A DNA stretch of 64,000 nt from Janthinobacterium sp. LM6 (lineage in GTDB: Bacteria; Pseudomonadota; Gammaproteobacteria; Burkholderiales; Burkholderiaceae_D), in assembly GCF_002002885.1 (NCBI RefSeq), contig NZ_CP019510.1, positions 4,092,001 through 4,156,000 on the forward strand. The letters are read 5' to 3'. The translations under genes and the position numbers were made by a program. Of the stretch, positions 46,325 through 54,820 are shown in pieces (within the stretch, counting starts at the first letter, position 1; each line of letters starts with the position of its first letter). The notes beneath the pieces are model-generated. The model did no database searches, was not told the origin of the DNA, and saw only the letters and a program-made list of their open reading frames with translations.

Positions 46325-46379
46325 GAATCTAATTCCTGTGAGGAAGTAGAGGAGACAGGTGCAATGATGCCGCATCGCA
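46297..46379 (-). ncRNA. Putative anti-Shine-Dalgarno sRNA, copy A
   Basis: This is the 3' part of a ~138-base repeat (46297-46434) that begins 2 bases behind the stop codon of the lipoprotein gene. On the minus strand, CCUGU and ACAGG (46355-46359 with 46335-46339) form a 5-bp stem whose loop contains CUCCUC and UUCCUC, both complementary to the ribosome-binding site core. A terminator follows. A conserved GATAGC around 46385-46390 may be the -10 element. Size is inferred at about 80 nt. Two similar copies lie at 47007 and 51497. Confidence 0.62.
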
Positions 46380-46436
46380 ACATAGCTATCCAATTGTATG
46401 TTGTGATGATAGAAATATGTTTCATCAATATCTTGC

Positions 46437-46937
46437 CTAAGACGCTCCAAAAATGATGAGTTTTCGATGCGATCGTTGTTCGTGTTCGCGCGTCACCAGC
46501 ACGCGGGCTTGCTCCACGCTTACGCAAGCCTGCGGCACGAACCCCGCCGGCACGGTCTGCGCATCGCGCGCGATGACTTGCGGATCATTGAGCACGTCAT
46601 AGTCTGCACGCTTGAAAAACAGTTGCTCGATACCGGCGTCTCCCGCCGGCAACGGCTTGACGACGATGAGCGACCAATGGCCTTCATCCCCCAGAAATTG
46701 CTTTTGCTTCAGGAAGGCGTTGACGCGACCTGCATGCGGCGCCGAGTCGCTCAGCTCGCTCTGATACATGGTCAGCGGACACAGCAGCGTGCCGGCCGGC
46801 CACCCCATGTCGGGCAACGCTGCGACCGTGACCGGACGCAATTGGGCCAGATGGCGGTCGAGCGGATGCTTTTCCGCCGAGCAGGCGCCGAGCGCCATCA
46901 GCGCGAGCATGCCGGCGGCGCGTAACAGAGGAATCAT
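46437..46937 (-). CDS. Putative lipoprotein of unknown function
   Basis: 166 residues. A signal peptide ends in the lipobox LGAC, so Cys19 is probably lipidated. No known domain was recognised. The gene stands between two copies of the sRNA repeat, and copy A begins directly behind its stop codon. Expression is likely to be linked to, or at least read into, that sRNA. Confidence 0.65.
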   Translation of the reverse strand: MIPLLRAAGMLALMALGACSAEKHPLDRHLAQLRPVTVAALPDMGWPAGTLLCPLTMYQSELSDSAPHAGRVNAFLKQKQFLGDEGHWSLIVVKPLPAGDAGIEQLFFKRADYDVLNDPQVIARDAQTVPAGFVPQACVSVEQARVLVTREHEQRSHRKLIIFGAS

Positions 46938-47006
46938 CAGGTGGTTTCCTTCTTGAGGGTAGGATTACGCGAAGGTATGGTAAGCGATAAGCCGATGAGA
47001 ACGGGC

Positions 47007-47034
47007 AAAAAAAAGCCCGCTACGGAAGCGGGCT
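47007..47034 (-). terminator. Rho-independent terminator of sRNA copy B / metE
   Basis: AGCCCGC - 7 bases - GCGGGCT followed on the minus strand by a T-run, identical in stem to copies A and C with one loop change. It would also end metE transcripts. Confidence 0.88.
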
Positions 47035-47089
47035 GAATCTATTTCCTTGGAGGAGATAGAGGAGACAGGTGAATGATGCCGCATCGCAG
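47007..47089 (-). ncRNA. Putative anti-Shine-Dalgarno sRNA, copy B
   Basis: The 3' part of repeat copy B (47007-47142), 33 bases behind the metE stop codon. The core reads CUGUCUCCUCUAUCUCCUCC, with two anti-Shine-Dalgarno stretches. The closing stem is weaker than in copies A and C (CCU with AGG only), so the structure varies while the anti-SD stretches are kept. GATAAT at the conserved -10 position (47094-47099) is the best match among the three copies. Confidence 0.6.
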
Positions 47090-47175
47090 CATCATTATCC
47101 AATTGCATGTTGTGATGACAGAAATACGATCCCGCTATATCTGAGCCATGCCGGCCGCCCCTGCCCCGGTCAGCC

Positions 47176-49464
47176 TCAGGCTGCGTTATCGCCGCGCAAG
47201 GTTTTTGCCGCCGCCACCATGTTCGCCAGCGCGGGAATGACCTCTTTCCAGCCGCGCGTTTTGAGGCCGCAATCGGGATTGACCCACAGGCGCTGCGCGG
47301 GGATGCGTTCGGCCGCCTTGCGCATCAGCTTGACCATCTGTTCCTGGCTCGGAATATTGGGCGAGTGGATGTCGTAGACGCCGGGGCCGATTTCGTTCGG
47401 ATAATTAAAATCATCGAAGGCATCCAGCAATTCCATGTCGGAGCGCGAGGTTTCGATCGTGATGACGTCCGCATCCATGTCGGCGATCTGCGCGATGATG
47501 TCGTTGAATTCCGAATAGCACATGTGTGTGTGGATCTGCGTTTCGTCGGCCACGCCATTGGCCGTGATGCGGAACGATTCCACGGCCCAGCGCAGGTACT
47601 CGGCCCATTGCGATTTGCGCAGCGGCAAGCCTTCGCGCAATGCCGCTTCATCGATCTGGATCACGCGGATGCCGGCCTGCTCCAGGTCCCGCACCTCGGC
47701 GCGCATGGCCAGCGCCAGCTGGTGGCACGACACGGAACGGGGCTGGTCGTCGCGCACGAAGGACCAGTTCAGGATGGTGACGGGGCCCGTCAGCATGCCT
47801 TTCATCGGCTTGTCCGTCAGCGACTGGGCATAGGTGCTCCACTCGACCGTCATGGCGCGCGGGCGGCTGATGTCGCCGAACAAGATGGGCGGTTTGACGC
47901 AGCGCGAACCGTACGACTGCACCCAGCCGAACTGGCTGAAGGCGTAGCCGTCCAGCTGTTCGCCGAAGTATTCCACCATGTCGTTGCGTTCCGCTTCGCC
48001 GTGCACGAACACGTCCAGCCCCAGGCTTTCCTGTTCCTGCACGCAATGGGCGATTTCCGCCTGCATCAGCTTTTTATAGCCGGCTGCATCGAGCTGGCCG
48101 CTGCGGAACTGGCTGCGGGCCTGGCGGATTTGCGCCGTCTGCGGAAACGAGCCGATGGTCGTCGTCGGGTACAGCGGCAGTTGCAGCAGCGCAGCTTGCT
48201 TGGCGGCACGCTCGGCATAGCCGCTGGCGCGCTGGCCCAGGCTGGCGTCGATGCGGGCCACGGCCGCCTTGACTTGAGGATTATGCACGCGCGGCGACTG
48301 GCGGCGCGCTTGCACGGCGGCATGATTGGAGTCCAGCGCCGCTTGCACGCAGGCGCGGCCCTGGTTCAGGGCGCCGGCGATGGTGTGCACTTCATCGAGC
48401 TTTTGACGGGCAAAGGCCAGCCAGGATTGGATATCGGCGTCGAGCTTTTGTTCGCTGTCCAGGTCGACGGGCACGTGCAACAGCGAGCACGACGGCGCGA
48501 TCCACAGACGCGATTGCAGGCTGGCATGCACGGGTTCCAGCCACGCCAGCACCTCGTTCAAGTCCGTCTTCCAGATATTGCGGCCATTCACCACGCCCAG
48601 GGACAAGACGCTGGAACTTGGCAATTGGGCGATCACTTGCTCCACTTCCTCGCGGGCATTGACGGCGTCCAGGTGCAGGCCCTGCACGGGCAGCGTGCAC
48701 GCCAGCGCCAGGTTGTCTTGCAGCTTGCCGAAATACGTGGCGAGCAGCAGCTTGACGCCGTTGACCTTGCTCAAGGCAGCGTAGGCCGTGACGAGCGCCT
48801 GCTGCCAGGCGCCGTCGAGTTCCGTGACGAGGATCGGCTCGTCGATCTGCACCCACTCCACGCCCTGCGCGGCCAGTTCCTGCAGCAATTGCACGTAGAC
48901 GGGCAGCAAGCCTTGCAGCAGCGCCAGCTTGTCGGAATCGTCCTTGGCCTTGCCCAGCCACAAGTAGGTGACAGGGCCGATCAGCACGGGCTTGGCCTTT
49001 ACCTTCAGCTGGCGCGCTTGCGCCAGTTGCTGCAGCAAGCGGCTGCTGTCGAGCTTGAACTGCGTGCCGGCCGAAAATTCCGGCACGATGTAATGGTAAT
49101 TGGTGTCGAACCATTTCGTCATTTCACCGGCGTGGACGCAGCTGCAATCGCTGTCGCCGGCCGAGCGGCCACGGGCTACGCGAAAGTAATTATCGAGCGC
49201 TGCGCCTTCCAGGCCGCGCACGCGCTGCGGCAGGTTGCCGAGGGTAAAGCTCAAGTCCAGCACCTGGTCATAGTAGGAAAAGTCGCCGACGGGCGCCAGA
49301 TCCAGCGCGTCCTGGTCTTGCCAGTGGCGCTGGCGCAATTCGGCGCCTTGCCCTTCCAGCGCGGCCAAGGTGCTGCTGCCCTTCCAGTAGTCTTCCAGGG
49401 CGAATTTCAGTTCGCGTTTGGCGCCGATGCGCGGGTAGCCCAGATTATGTGTCGTGACGGTCAT
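47176..49464 (-). CDS. metE: Cobalamin-independent methionine synthase MetE
   Basis: 762 residues, full length. It transfers the methyl group of 5-methyltetrahydrofolate (triglutamate) to homocysteine in the last step of methionine synthesis. Zinc ligands H647 and C649 (HMC) and C732 (NPDCGL) are present, and the N-terminal half has the family start [25 protein letters not shown] precedes the ATG. The leader is short and no cobalamin or SAM riboswitch is visible. The divergent metR is only a remnant. Confidence 0.96.
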   Translation of the reverse strand: MTVTTHNLGYPRIGAKRELKFALEDYWKGSSTLAALEGQGAELRQRHWQDQDALDLAPVGDFSYYDQVLDLSFTLGNLPQRVRGLEGAALDNYFRVARGRSAGDSDCSCVHAGEMTKWFDTNYHYIVPEFSAGTQFKLDSSRLLQQLAQARQLKVKAKPVLIGPVTYLWLGKAKDDSDKLALLQGLLPVYVQLLQELAAQGVEWVQIDEPILVTELDGAWQQALVTAYAALSKVNGVKLLLATYFGKLQDNLALACTLPVQGLHLDAVNAREEVEQVIAQLPSSSVLSLGVVNGRNIWKTDLNEVLAWLEPVHASLQSRLWIAPSCSLLHVPVDLDSEQKLDADIQSWLAFARQKLDEVHTIAGALNQGRACVQAALDSNHAAVQARRQSPRVHNPQVKAAVARIDASLGQRASGYAERAAKQAALLQLPLYPTTTIGSFPQTAQIRQARSQFRSGQLDAAGYKKLMQAEIAHCVQEQESLGLDVFVHGEAERNDMVEYFGEQLDGYAFSQFGWVQSYGSRCVKPPILFGDISRPRAMTVEWSTYAQSLTDKPMKGMLTGPVTILNWSFVRDDQPRSVSCHQLALAMRAEVRDLEQAGIRVIQIDEAALREGLPLRKSQWAEYLRWAVESFRITANGVADETQIHTHMCYSEFNDIIAQIADMDADVITIETSRSDMELLDAFDDFNYPNEIGPGVYDIHSPNIPSQEQMVKLMRKAAERIPAQRLWVNPDCGLKTRGWKEVIPALANMVAAAKTLRGDNAA

Positions 49465-49569
49465 GGCGGTAGTTCCTCCTGATGAAGTATGGAGTCATCA
49501 TAGAGGCTTTCATCCATGAAAAATAATGGTTTAATCTCATAAATCCATTATTAATACTCATGTGAACGT
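49465..49569. promoter_or_regulatory. metE upstream region with palindromes
   Basis: A perfect 12-bp palindrome, TTCATCCATGAA, with the last T as part of a longer AT run, is not exact but its arms TTCAT and ATGAA are complementary (49509-49520). An inverted repeat AATAATGG - 15 bases - CCATTATT spans 49522-49552. Such sites suit a LysR-type regulator such as MetR, whose remnant starts just beyond at 49570. Confidence 0.5.
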
Positions 49570-49778
49570 ATGCTCGAACGTATCCACCGGGCCTTCATGC
49601 GCGAAATCGACCGTCTCGCTTCGCTGGCGGCCTCGGCCATTTGGCTGCGCGCAGGGAGCCCCTTGCGCCCGGGTGCGGCAGGCATCCAGACGCACAGTTA
49701 TTCCCTCTGGCGCACGCCCGCCGCGCCGCTTTGCCGCAACGCAGCAAGGCGGCAAAGCGGCATAGCGGCGGCGATGCA
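49570..49778 (+). pseudogene. Remnant of metR (N-terminal fragment)
   Basis: The frame starting at 49570 reads MLERIHRAFMREIDRLASLA, close to the first helix of betaproteobacterial MetR, then loses similarity after about 26 codons. The normal LysR helix-turn-helix (the TQSALSH region) and the ~270 further residues are missing. Its orientation, divergent from metE across a palindrome-bearing gap, is that of metR. A 13-bp perfect hairpin (49725-49737 with 49749-49761) lies in the decayed part. I infer deletion of most of metR; a chance match of this short stretch cannot be excluded. Confidence 0.5.
49725..49761. other. 13-bp stem hairpin
   Basis: GCCGCTTTGCCGC and its exact complement GCGGCAAAGCGGC are separated by 11 bases. 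There is no T-run. It lies just behind (on the minus strand) the 116-residue protein gene and may act as its terminator or be part of a decayed element. Confidence 0.55.
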
Positions 49779-50129
49779 CTACCCCGGCTCGCCCACGGCA
49801 TCTTCCTGGATCAGATCCTGCTTGGACGCATAGTACAAATTTCGGCTATCCGTGATCAATGCGCTCAATTTATCCAGCGCGGCACCGACAGGATTCAGCT
49901 GGATGCTGTCGCGCACCGCGGTCAACTCGGCAATCAGTGCCGCAAGCAGTGCGCTCCTGCCATCGATGCGCCCGATGGCGTTCGTGCCCAATTGGAGAAA
50001 CAGGTCATCGATGGCATCCTGGGCCTGGTCGCGTTGCGCTGCTTCCGTATCGGGATCCTCAAGTATGACGCGCAACAAATAGATTGATCGGTTGTATTGA
50101 TTACTGACTTGCTTGACGGTGACAGGCAT
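49779..50129 (-). CDS. Hypothetical protein downstream of lipoprotein gene
   Basis: 116 residues, mostly helical and soluble, with no signal peptide. GAGGAG lies 7 bases ahead of the ATG at 50129; the frame extends 6 codons further without support. No family was recognised. It follows the lipoprotein gene at 24 bases on the same strand and is probably co-transcribed with it. Confidence 0.65.
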   Translation of the reverse strand: MPVTVKQVSNQYNRSIYLLRVILEDPDTEAAQRDQAQDAIDDLFLQLGTNAIGRIDGRSALLAALIAELTAVRDSIQLNPVGAALDKLSALITDSRNLYYASKQDLIQEDAVGEPG

Positions 50130-50153
50130 GGCGAAACTCCTCGGCAATCGACT

Positions 50154-51263
50154 TCAGGCGGAACGAATTCTAAGCAGATCCTTGCGCACCAGAAGGGCTG
50201 CCGAGAACAGGCTCTGAAACTGGGACGTCAGCGCGTGCGGGCGGTCAACCGCCATGCTGAGATCGCTCGTGGCCTGCCTGGTCTGCTGCAGCAAGCTCAC
50301 ATAGTTCTGCATCAGCACATGATAGGCATTCATCCGCTCCACTGCGTGCTGATACTTGACCACGTCCTGTTCGATCCCCAGGACGGTTTCCGTCAGATCC
50401 TCGGGAATCAGCACGGCGCAAGCCTGTAGCTTGCTCTCCACACACTTGCCGTCCAGCACAATGCCCGTTTTCCTGGCAGCCAATCCACCGGCATGTTCCA
50501 GCGTGGCGTTGACCTTCTGCGCCGTCAGCAGCCAGGGACCGCTTCCCGGGCGGGTCAATTTCACGCGCCTTTCCAGCACCCCGACCCTGACTGCCATTTG
50601 ACTCTTGAGACGCGCCATGTCCATCTCCGCGAGCGCCGCGCGCAAAGTGTAATAGTCGCTCGCATTGTCGATGAACAGATCGATGATCTTGACGATCACG
50701 GGCGCGCCAAGACGGATGGCCTTGCGAAATTCTTCCTGCGAGCGGGCCTGTTCCAGCATCCCCACCACATCGTTGATCAGCACCCCGGCGCCTGGCAGGA
50801 GCGTCACCGCGCTGCTCAGCACATCGGTAAAGCTGCGCGCGCTGTCCTGCACCTGCTTCACGCTCTTGCCTTCGGCAAGCGCAAACAGCAACTCGTTATA
50901 GGAATCGATCGTCTCCAGCGCCTTGCCCAGCTGACTCCCATGCTCGATCGGGGCTGGTGCCGGCTTGACCAAGGCGGGCGGAAACGGCACCTGCTCCGCT
51001 GCCGGCGCAGGCTTCTCGCGTTGCGCCTTGCGCCGCGCCAGCTCGTCGCGTGCCTGCTGGTGATCGAGCCACACCTCCTGCATGACGCTCTTCGATTGGG
51101 CAAAGGCATCCCGATACGACTGCAGTTCCGCCTGGGGAGGCGTAGTACAAGCCGTCATGCAACATAACAGGAGAAGAAGGATGTGGCGGGAACGGAGAAG
51201 GCCATGGCCATCGCCCGTGGCGCTGGAAGCGCTCAAGCGAGGCTCATTGAAAAGGCAAAACAT
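50154..51263 (-). CDS. Putative lipoprotein of unknown function
   Basis: 369 residues. AAGGAG lies 7 bases ahead of the ATG at 51263, giving an N-terminal extension of about 25 residues before a Leu-rich signal (ILLLLLCCMTAC) with lipobox MTAC; a TTG start nearer the signal is possible. The mature part is helical with a hydrophobic stretch (VLSSAVTLLPGAGVLINDVVGML) and later coiled-coil regions. The frame continues to 51365. I recognise no family; with the following 116-residue gene it forms an unknown envelope-associated pair. Confidence 0.66.
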   Translation of the reverse strand: MFCLFNEPRLSASSATGDGHGLLRSRHILLLLLCCMTACTTPPQAELQSYRDAFAQSKSVMQEVWLDHQQARDELARRKAQREKPAPAAEQVPFPPALVKPAPAPIEHGSQLGKALETIDSYNELLFALAEGKSVKQVQDSARSFTDVLSSAVTLLPGAGVLINDVVGMLEQARSQEEFRKAIRLGAPVIVKIIDLFIDNASDYYTLRAALAEMDMARLKSQMAVRVGVLERRVKLTRPGSGPWLLTAQKVNATLEHAGGLAARKTGIVLDGKCVESKLQACAVLIPEDLTETVLGIEQDVVKYQHAVERMNAYHVLMQNYVSLLQQTRQATSDLSMAVDRPHALTSQFQSLFSAALLVRKDLLRIRSA

Positions 51264-51496
51264 CGATGCTCTCCTTGCATGCGCATGCGGCACATGGACG
51301 ATGGCTTGTACTTGATATGGAACAGCGCCCAGCATGGAATCGCCGCACTTTTTGATGAAGATCAAAAATCAGAGCAATACAATTCGAACTTCCTTGCCTT
51401 TCCGGCTAGTATTTTTACTTTAATCGAAAAAAACTGTAGGAAAATCACCAATAGTCACAAAAATGCAGACATGCTCAACTGGTGCCGCGCCTGGAC
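51264..51496. other. AT-rich intergenic region
   Basis: The 233 bases between the lipoprotein gene and sRNA copy C include an AT-rich stretch (51350-51470). It should hold the promoter of the lipoprotein operon on the minus strand, but I see no convincing promoter elements and no ORF with a good start. Confidence 0.4.
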
Positions 51497-51525
51497 AAAA
51501 AAAAAGCCCGCTACGGGAGCGGGCT
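51497..51525 (-). terminator. Rho-independent terminator of sRNA copy C / lacI-type gene
   Basis: AGCCCGC - 7 bases - GCGGGCT with an 8-base T-run on the minus strand, as in copies A and B. It would also end transcripts of the LacI-type gene. Confidence 0.88.
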
Positions 51526-51579
51526 GAATCTAATTCCTGTGAGGAAGTAGAGGAGACAGGTGAATGATGCCGCATCGCA
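51497..51579 (-). ncRNA. Putative anti-Shine-Dalgarno sRNA, copy C
   Basis: The 3' part of repeat copy C (51497-51634), 16 bases behind the LacI-type gene. The stem CCUGU/ACAGG (51556-51560 with 51536-51540) and the loop with CUCCUC and UUCCUC are identical to copy A. GATAAC (51585-51590) is at the conserved -10 position. Copies A and C agree almost throughout, although they lie 5 kb apart and their flanks are unrelated. Confidence 0.62.
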
Positions 51580-51650
51580 GCATAGTTATCCAATTGCATG
51601 TTGTGATGATAGAAATATGATTCATCAATATCTGCCGCAGCCAGGGCATC

Positions 51651-52685
51651 TCAGGCGCTGGCCCGCGCGATCAGCTGGTAGGCCAGCGGCGCCAAGGCCG
51701 GCGGCGCCGCGCCCTCGTCCACCTCGCCCAGGCGCTGCAGGATGGCTTGCGCGGCCAGCCGGCCGATGTCATAGCGGGGCACGCGGATCGTCGTCAGCGC
51801 CGGCATGAGTTTTTCCGAGAACGGGAAGTCGCCAAAGCCCGCCACCGCGCATTGCTCGGGAATGCGGATGCCCAGGTGCGCCGCTTCATAGATGGCGCCG
51901 GCAGCCATGTTGTCGTTGGCAAAAAACAGGGCGTCGGGACGCTCGGCGCGCGCCATTTGCTCGCTGAATACTTGCCCGCCCGCGTCAAGCGGCGCCGTCA
52001 CCGACGCTTGCACGATTTCCGGGCGCAAACCCAGCTGCTGCATGGTTTCCTCATAACCCTGGGCCCGCTTGCGCGCGCGGAAATCGCTGCCGATGCCGCT
52101 GTCGACGTAGACGATGCGCCGGTAGCCTTGCGCGTGCAGGTACAAGGTCATGTCGCGCCCCGTGGCGATATGCGAAAAACCGATTTGCGGATACGGCCGC
52201 TCGGGGCGGATATCCCACGTTTCGATGACGGGAATCCGCAAGCCGGCCAGCAAGGTTTCCGTGGCGGCGCTGTGGTCGGCGCCCGTCAGCACCAGCGCGC
52301 GCGGCGACCAGCCGAGAAAGGCGCGCACCACCTTCTCTTCCGTCTCGATCGAATAATCGTGGGTAGCCAGCAGCAATTGGTAATTGTGCTGCGACAAGGT
52401 GGTCGACAAACCCTGGATGGTTTCCGCAAAGATGGAGTTCGACACGCTGGGCACGATGGCGCCCACGATGCGGCCCTGGGTCGACGCCAGGCCGCCGGCC
52501 GCCTCGTTGCGAATGTAGCCGAGCTGGTCGATGGCGCTCTTGATGCGCTCGCGCGTTTCCTGCGACACGCGGTCCGGCTCCTTGAAATAGCGCGACACGG
52601 AAATGGCCGAGGTCTGTGCCAATTTGGCCACATCGAACACGGTGCTGCGGCCGAGGCCACGCCGCTTGCGTACTGGGTCGTTCAT
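51651..52685 (-). CDS. LacI-family transcriptional regulator
   Basis: 344 residues, GntR-like branch of the LacI family. The N-terminal helix-turn-helix is TVFDVAKLAQTSAISVSRYF with the hinge region YIRNEAAGGLAS. The periplasmic-binding-protein-like domain follows. It is divergent from the sugar operon at 53047 and presumably represses it from the palindrome at 52956, with a sugar or sugar acid as inducer. Confidence 0.92.
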   Translation of the reverse strand: MNDPVRKRRGLGRSTVFDVAKLAQTSAISVSRYFKEPDRVSQETRERIKSAIDQLGYIRNEAAGGLASTQGRIVGAIVPSVSNSIFAETIQGLSTTLSQHNYQLLLATHDYSIETEEKVVRAFLGWSPRALVLTGADHSAATETLLAGLRIPVIETWDIRPERPYPQIGFSHIATGRDMTLYLHAQGYRRIVYVDSGIGSDFRARKRAQGYEETMQQLGLRPEIVQASVTAPLDAGGQVFSEQMARAERPDALFFANDNMAAGAIYEAAHLGIRIPEQCAVAGFGDFPFSEKLMPALTTIRVPRYDIGRLAAQAILQRLGEVDEGAAPPALAPLAYQLIARASA

Positions 52686-52910
52686 GGGTACTGCCTTCTC
52701 AAAAATCGGTGATCGCCACGCATCATGCCATGGCCGGCGGCACAGGGGATGCCAGAATGGCGCCGCTGCGCCGTGGCGCGCCGCGAGGCGTGCCGGCCGG
52801 GCCGCAGAAATTCCACCCTGGAAATTGGTGCCAATGAAATCATGCCGATAGTGTAATGGCTGCGCGCGGCAAGATGCCAGCCGGCGCGCATTCTCCCTGC
52901 ATTAAATCTG

Positions 52911-52940
52911 TTGACAGCCCCCTGCGATTCAAATTATATT
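52911..52940 (+). promoter_or_regulatory. Sigma70 promoter of the sugar operon
   Basis: A perfect -35 TTGACA (52911-52916) and TATATT (52935-52940) are separated by 18 bases. Transcription should begin near 52947, about 100 bases ahead of the dehydratase gene. Confidence 0.75.
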
Positions 52941-52955
52941 TCGCTGTACTTGCAA

Positions 52956-52969
52956 TGTTAGCGCTAACA
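52956..52969 (+). promoter_or_regulatory. LacI-family operator
   Basis: TGTTAGCGCTAACA is a perfect 14-bp palindrome with the central CG typical of LacI/GalR-type operators. It lies just downstream of the inferred transcription start, where a bound repressor would block initiation or elongation. Confidence 0.8.
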
Positions 52970-53046
52970 AAGGTGACAGACAAGACCCGAGACAGCCGCA
53001 CTGGAACGCCATACGCAGCGCGCCAGGCAACCAAAAAGGACACACA

Positions 53047-54783
53047 TTGAGCTCCGCTACCTCCCGCCGCACGCTGGAATCCCTGCGCAGCCAGCGCTGG
53101 CTGGCCCCAGACGACATGCGCTCGTTCGCCCACCGCCAGCGCCTGCAGCAGATGGGCCTGCGCCGCGAGGAATTCCTCGACCGCCCCGTCATCGCCATCA
53201 TCAATACCTGGAGCGACCTGTCGCCGTGCCACTCGCACCTGCGCGAACGGGCCGAAGCCGTCAAACGCGGCATCCTGCTGGCCGGCGGCTTCCCCGTCGA
53301 ACTGCCGGCCCTGTCGCTGGGCGAAGTGATGGTCAAGCCCACCACCATGATCTACCGCAACTTCCTGGCCATGGAGACGGAAGAACTGCTGCGCTCGCTG
53401 CCCATCGACGGCGCCGTGCTGCTCGGCGGCTGCGACAAGACGACGCCCGGCATGCTGATGGGCGCCATCAGCATGGATATCCCCGCCATCTTTTGCCCCG
53501 CCGGCCCCATGCTCAACGACCGCTACCGTGGCCAGAGCGTGGGCGCAGGCACGCATACCAAGAAATTCTGGGACGACTACGTGGCGGGCGACATCGCCAA
53601 GCCCGAGTGGATCAAGCTGGAAGCGAAAATGACGCGCTCGCCCGGCACCTGCAACACCATGGGCACCGCGTCCACCATGACGTCCATCGTCGAAGCCATG
53701 GGCTTTACCTTGCCTGGCGCCACCAGCATTCCCGCCATGGACGCCAACCACGTGCGCATGGCTTCGCAATGCGGCGAGCGCATCGTCGGCATGGTGTGGG
53801 AAGACTTGAAGCCGTCGCGCTTCTTCACCCGCGCCGCGCTGTCGAACGGCGTGGCGGCCTACATGGCGCTCGGCGGCTCGACCAACGCGGCCATCCACCT
53901 GGTCGCCATCGCCGGGCGCGCCGGCCTGGCCCTGTCGCTCGATGAAATGGATGCGATGGCGCAAAAAGTACCCGTCATCGCCAACCTCTTCCCGTCCGGC
54001 GACAAGCTGATGGAAGATTTCTTCTATGCGGGCGGCATGCCGGCCCTGCTCAAGGAAATCATGCCGCAGCTGGACTTGACGGCCTTGACGGTGACGGGCC
54101 GCACCTTGGGCGAGAACATCGCCGACGCCGTCTGCCTGGACGACAGCGTCATCCGCAAAGTGTCGCAGCCGGTGGCCGACGGCGCGGCGCTGGCCGTGCT
54201 GCGCGGCAACCTGTGTCCTGGCGGCGCCGTCATCAAGCCGTCGGCCGCCAACCCGAAGTTCGCCAAACACCGCGGACGCGCCCTCGTATTCGACTCGAAC
54301 GCGGAAATGCTGGCGCAAATCCACGCGCCTGACCTCGACATCGATGAAAACACGGTCTTGATCCTGCGCAATGGCGGCCCCATCGGCGCGCCCGGCATGC
54401 CGGAATGGGGCAATCTGCCCGTGCCGAAAAAGCTGCTGCAGCAGGGCATACGCGACATGGTGCGCATCTCCGACGCGCGCATGAGCGGCACCCATTACGG
54501 CACCTGCGTGCTGCACGTCACGCCGGAAGCGGCCGTCGGCGGCCCCTTGGCCCTCGTGCGCAACGGCGACATGATCGAACTGGACATCGCCGCGCGCACC
54601 CTGAACATGGATGTGACGGACGGGGAACTGGCGCGCCGCCGCGCCGAGTGGCAGGCGCCGGCGCAAAAATATGCGCGCGGCTACACCAAGCTGTACATGG
54701 AGCACGTGACGCAGGCGGACCAGGGCTGCGACCTGGACTTCTTGCTGGGCAACGCCGCCACGCCGGAGCCGCCGATTTTCTGA
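53047..54783 (+). CDS. Sugar-acid dehydratase, IlvD/EDD family (L-arabinonate dehydratase-like)
   Basis: 578 residues from a TTG start with AAAGGA ahead. The iron-sulphur cluster cysteines C61, C129 (GGCDKTTPG) and C202 (SPGTC) are present, each offset by two from the ligands known in Rhizobium L-arabinonate dehydratase. SDARMSGTHYG near the C-terminus holds the catalytic Ser. It is expected to convert an aldonate to the 2-keto-3-deoxy acid. Related enzymes act on L-arabinonate, D-xylonate, D-fuconate or D-galactonate, so the exact substrate is open. Confidence 0.88.
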   Translation: MSSATSRRTLESLRSQRWLAPDDMRSFAHRQRLQQMGLRREEFLDRPVIAIINTWSDLSPCHSHLRERAEAVKRGILLAGGFPVELPALSLGEVMVKPTTMIYRNFLAMETEELLRSLPIDGAVLLGGCDKTTPGMLMGAISMDIPAIFCPAGPMLNDRYRGQSVGAGTHTKKFWDDYVAGDIAKPEWIKLEAKMTRSPGTCNTMGTASTMTSIVEAMGFTLPGATSIPAMDANHVRMASQCGERIVGMVWEDLKPSRFFTRAALSNGVAAYMALGGSTNAAIHLVAIAGRAGLALSLDEMDAMAQKVPVIANLFPSGDKLMEDFFYAGGMPALLKEIMPQLDLTALTVTGRTLGENIADAVCLDDSVIRKVSQPVADGAALAVLRGNLCPGGAVIKPSAANPKFAKHRGRALVFDSNAEMLAQIHAPDLDIDENTVLILRNGGPIGAPGMPEWGNLPVPKKLLQQGIRDMVRISDARMSGTHYGTCVLHVTPEAAVGGPLALVRNGDMIELDIAARTLNMDVTDGELARRRAEWQAPAQKYARGYTKLYMEHVTQADQGCDLDFLLGNAATPEPPIF

Positions 54784-54820
54784 CGCCGCCGCCTTCCCTA
54801 CCTATATAGAGAGCACAACT

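Larger units (their letters stand above)
52686..53046. promoter_or_regulatory. Regulatory region between lacI-type gene and sugar operon
   Basis: The 361 bases hold no gene. Besides the rightward promoter and operator listed separately, ATTGG - 2 bases - CCAAT at 52824-52835 is a short inverted repeat near where the leftward lacI-type promoter should be. Confidence 0.55.

Noticed and set aside
47069-47377. Plus-strand peptides beginning MNDAASQH in repeat copies B and C, preceded by a good GAGGAG site.
   Set aside because: In copy A one extra base shifts the frame and the peptide is different, and the ends of B and C diverge at once. The Shine-Dalgarno-like string is the complement of the anti-SD stretch on the other strand, so a minus-strand RNA explains the conservation better.
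47365-49482. Long plus-strand open frame opposite metE.
   Set aside because: Antisense shadow; metE on the minus strand is full length with all zinc ligands.
49465-49569. Cobalamin or SAM riboswitch ahead of metE.
   Set aside because: The leader is only about 100 bases and shows neither the B12 box nor a SAM-type multi-helix layout.
46297-51634. CRISPR array or insertion-sequence ends as explanation of the three repeats.
   Set aside because: Spacing is irregular (0.7 and 4.5 kb), no transposase or terminal inverted repeats are present, and the 3' end is a terminator.
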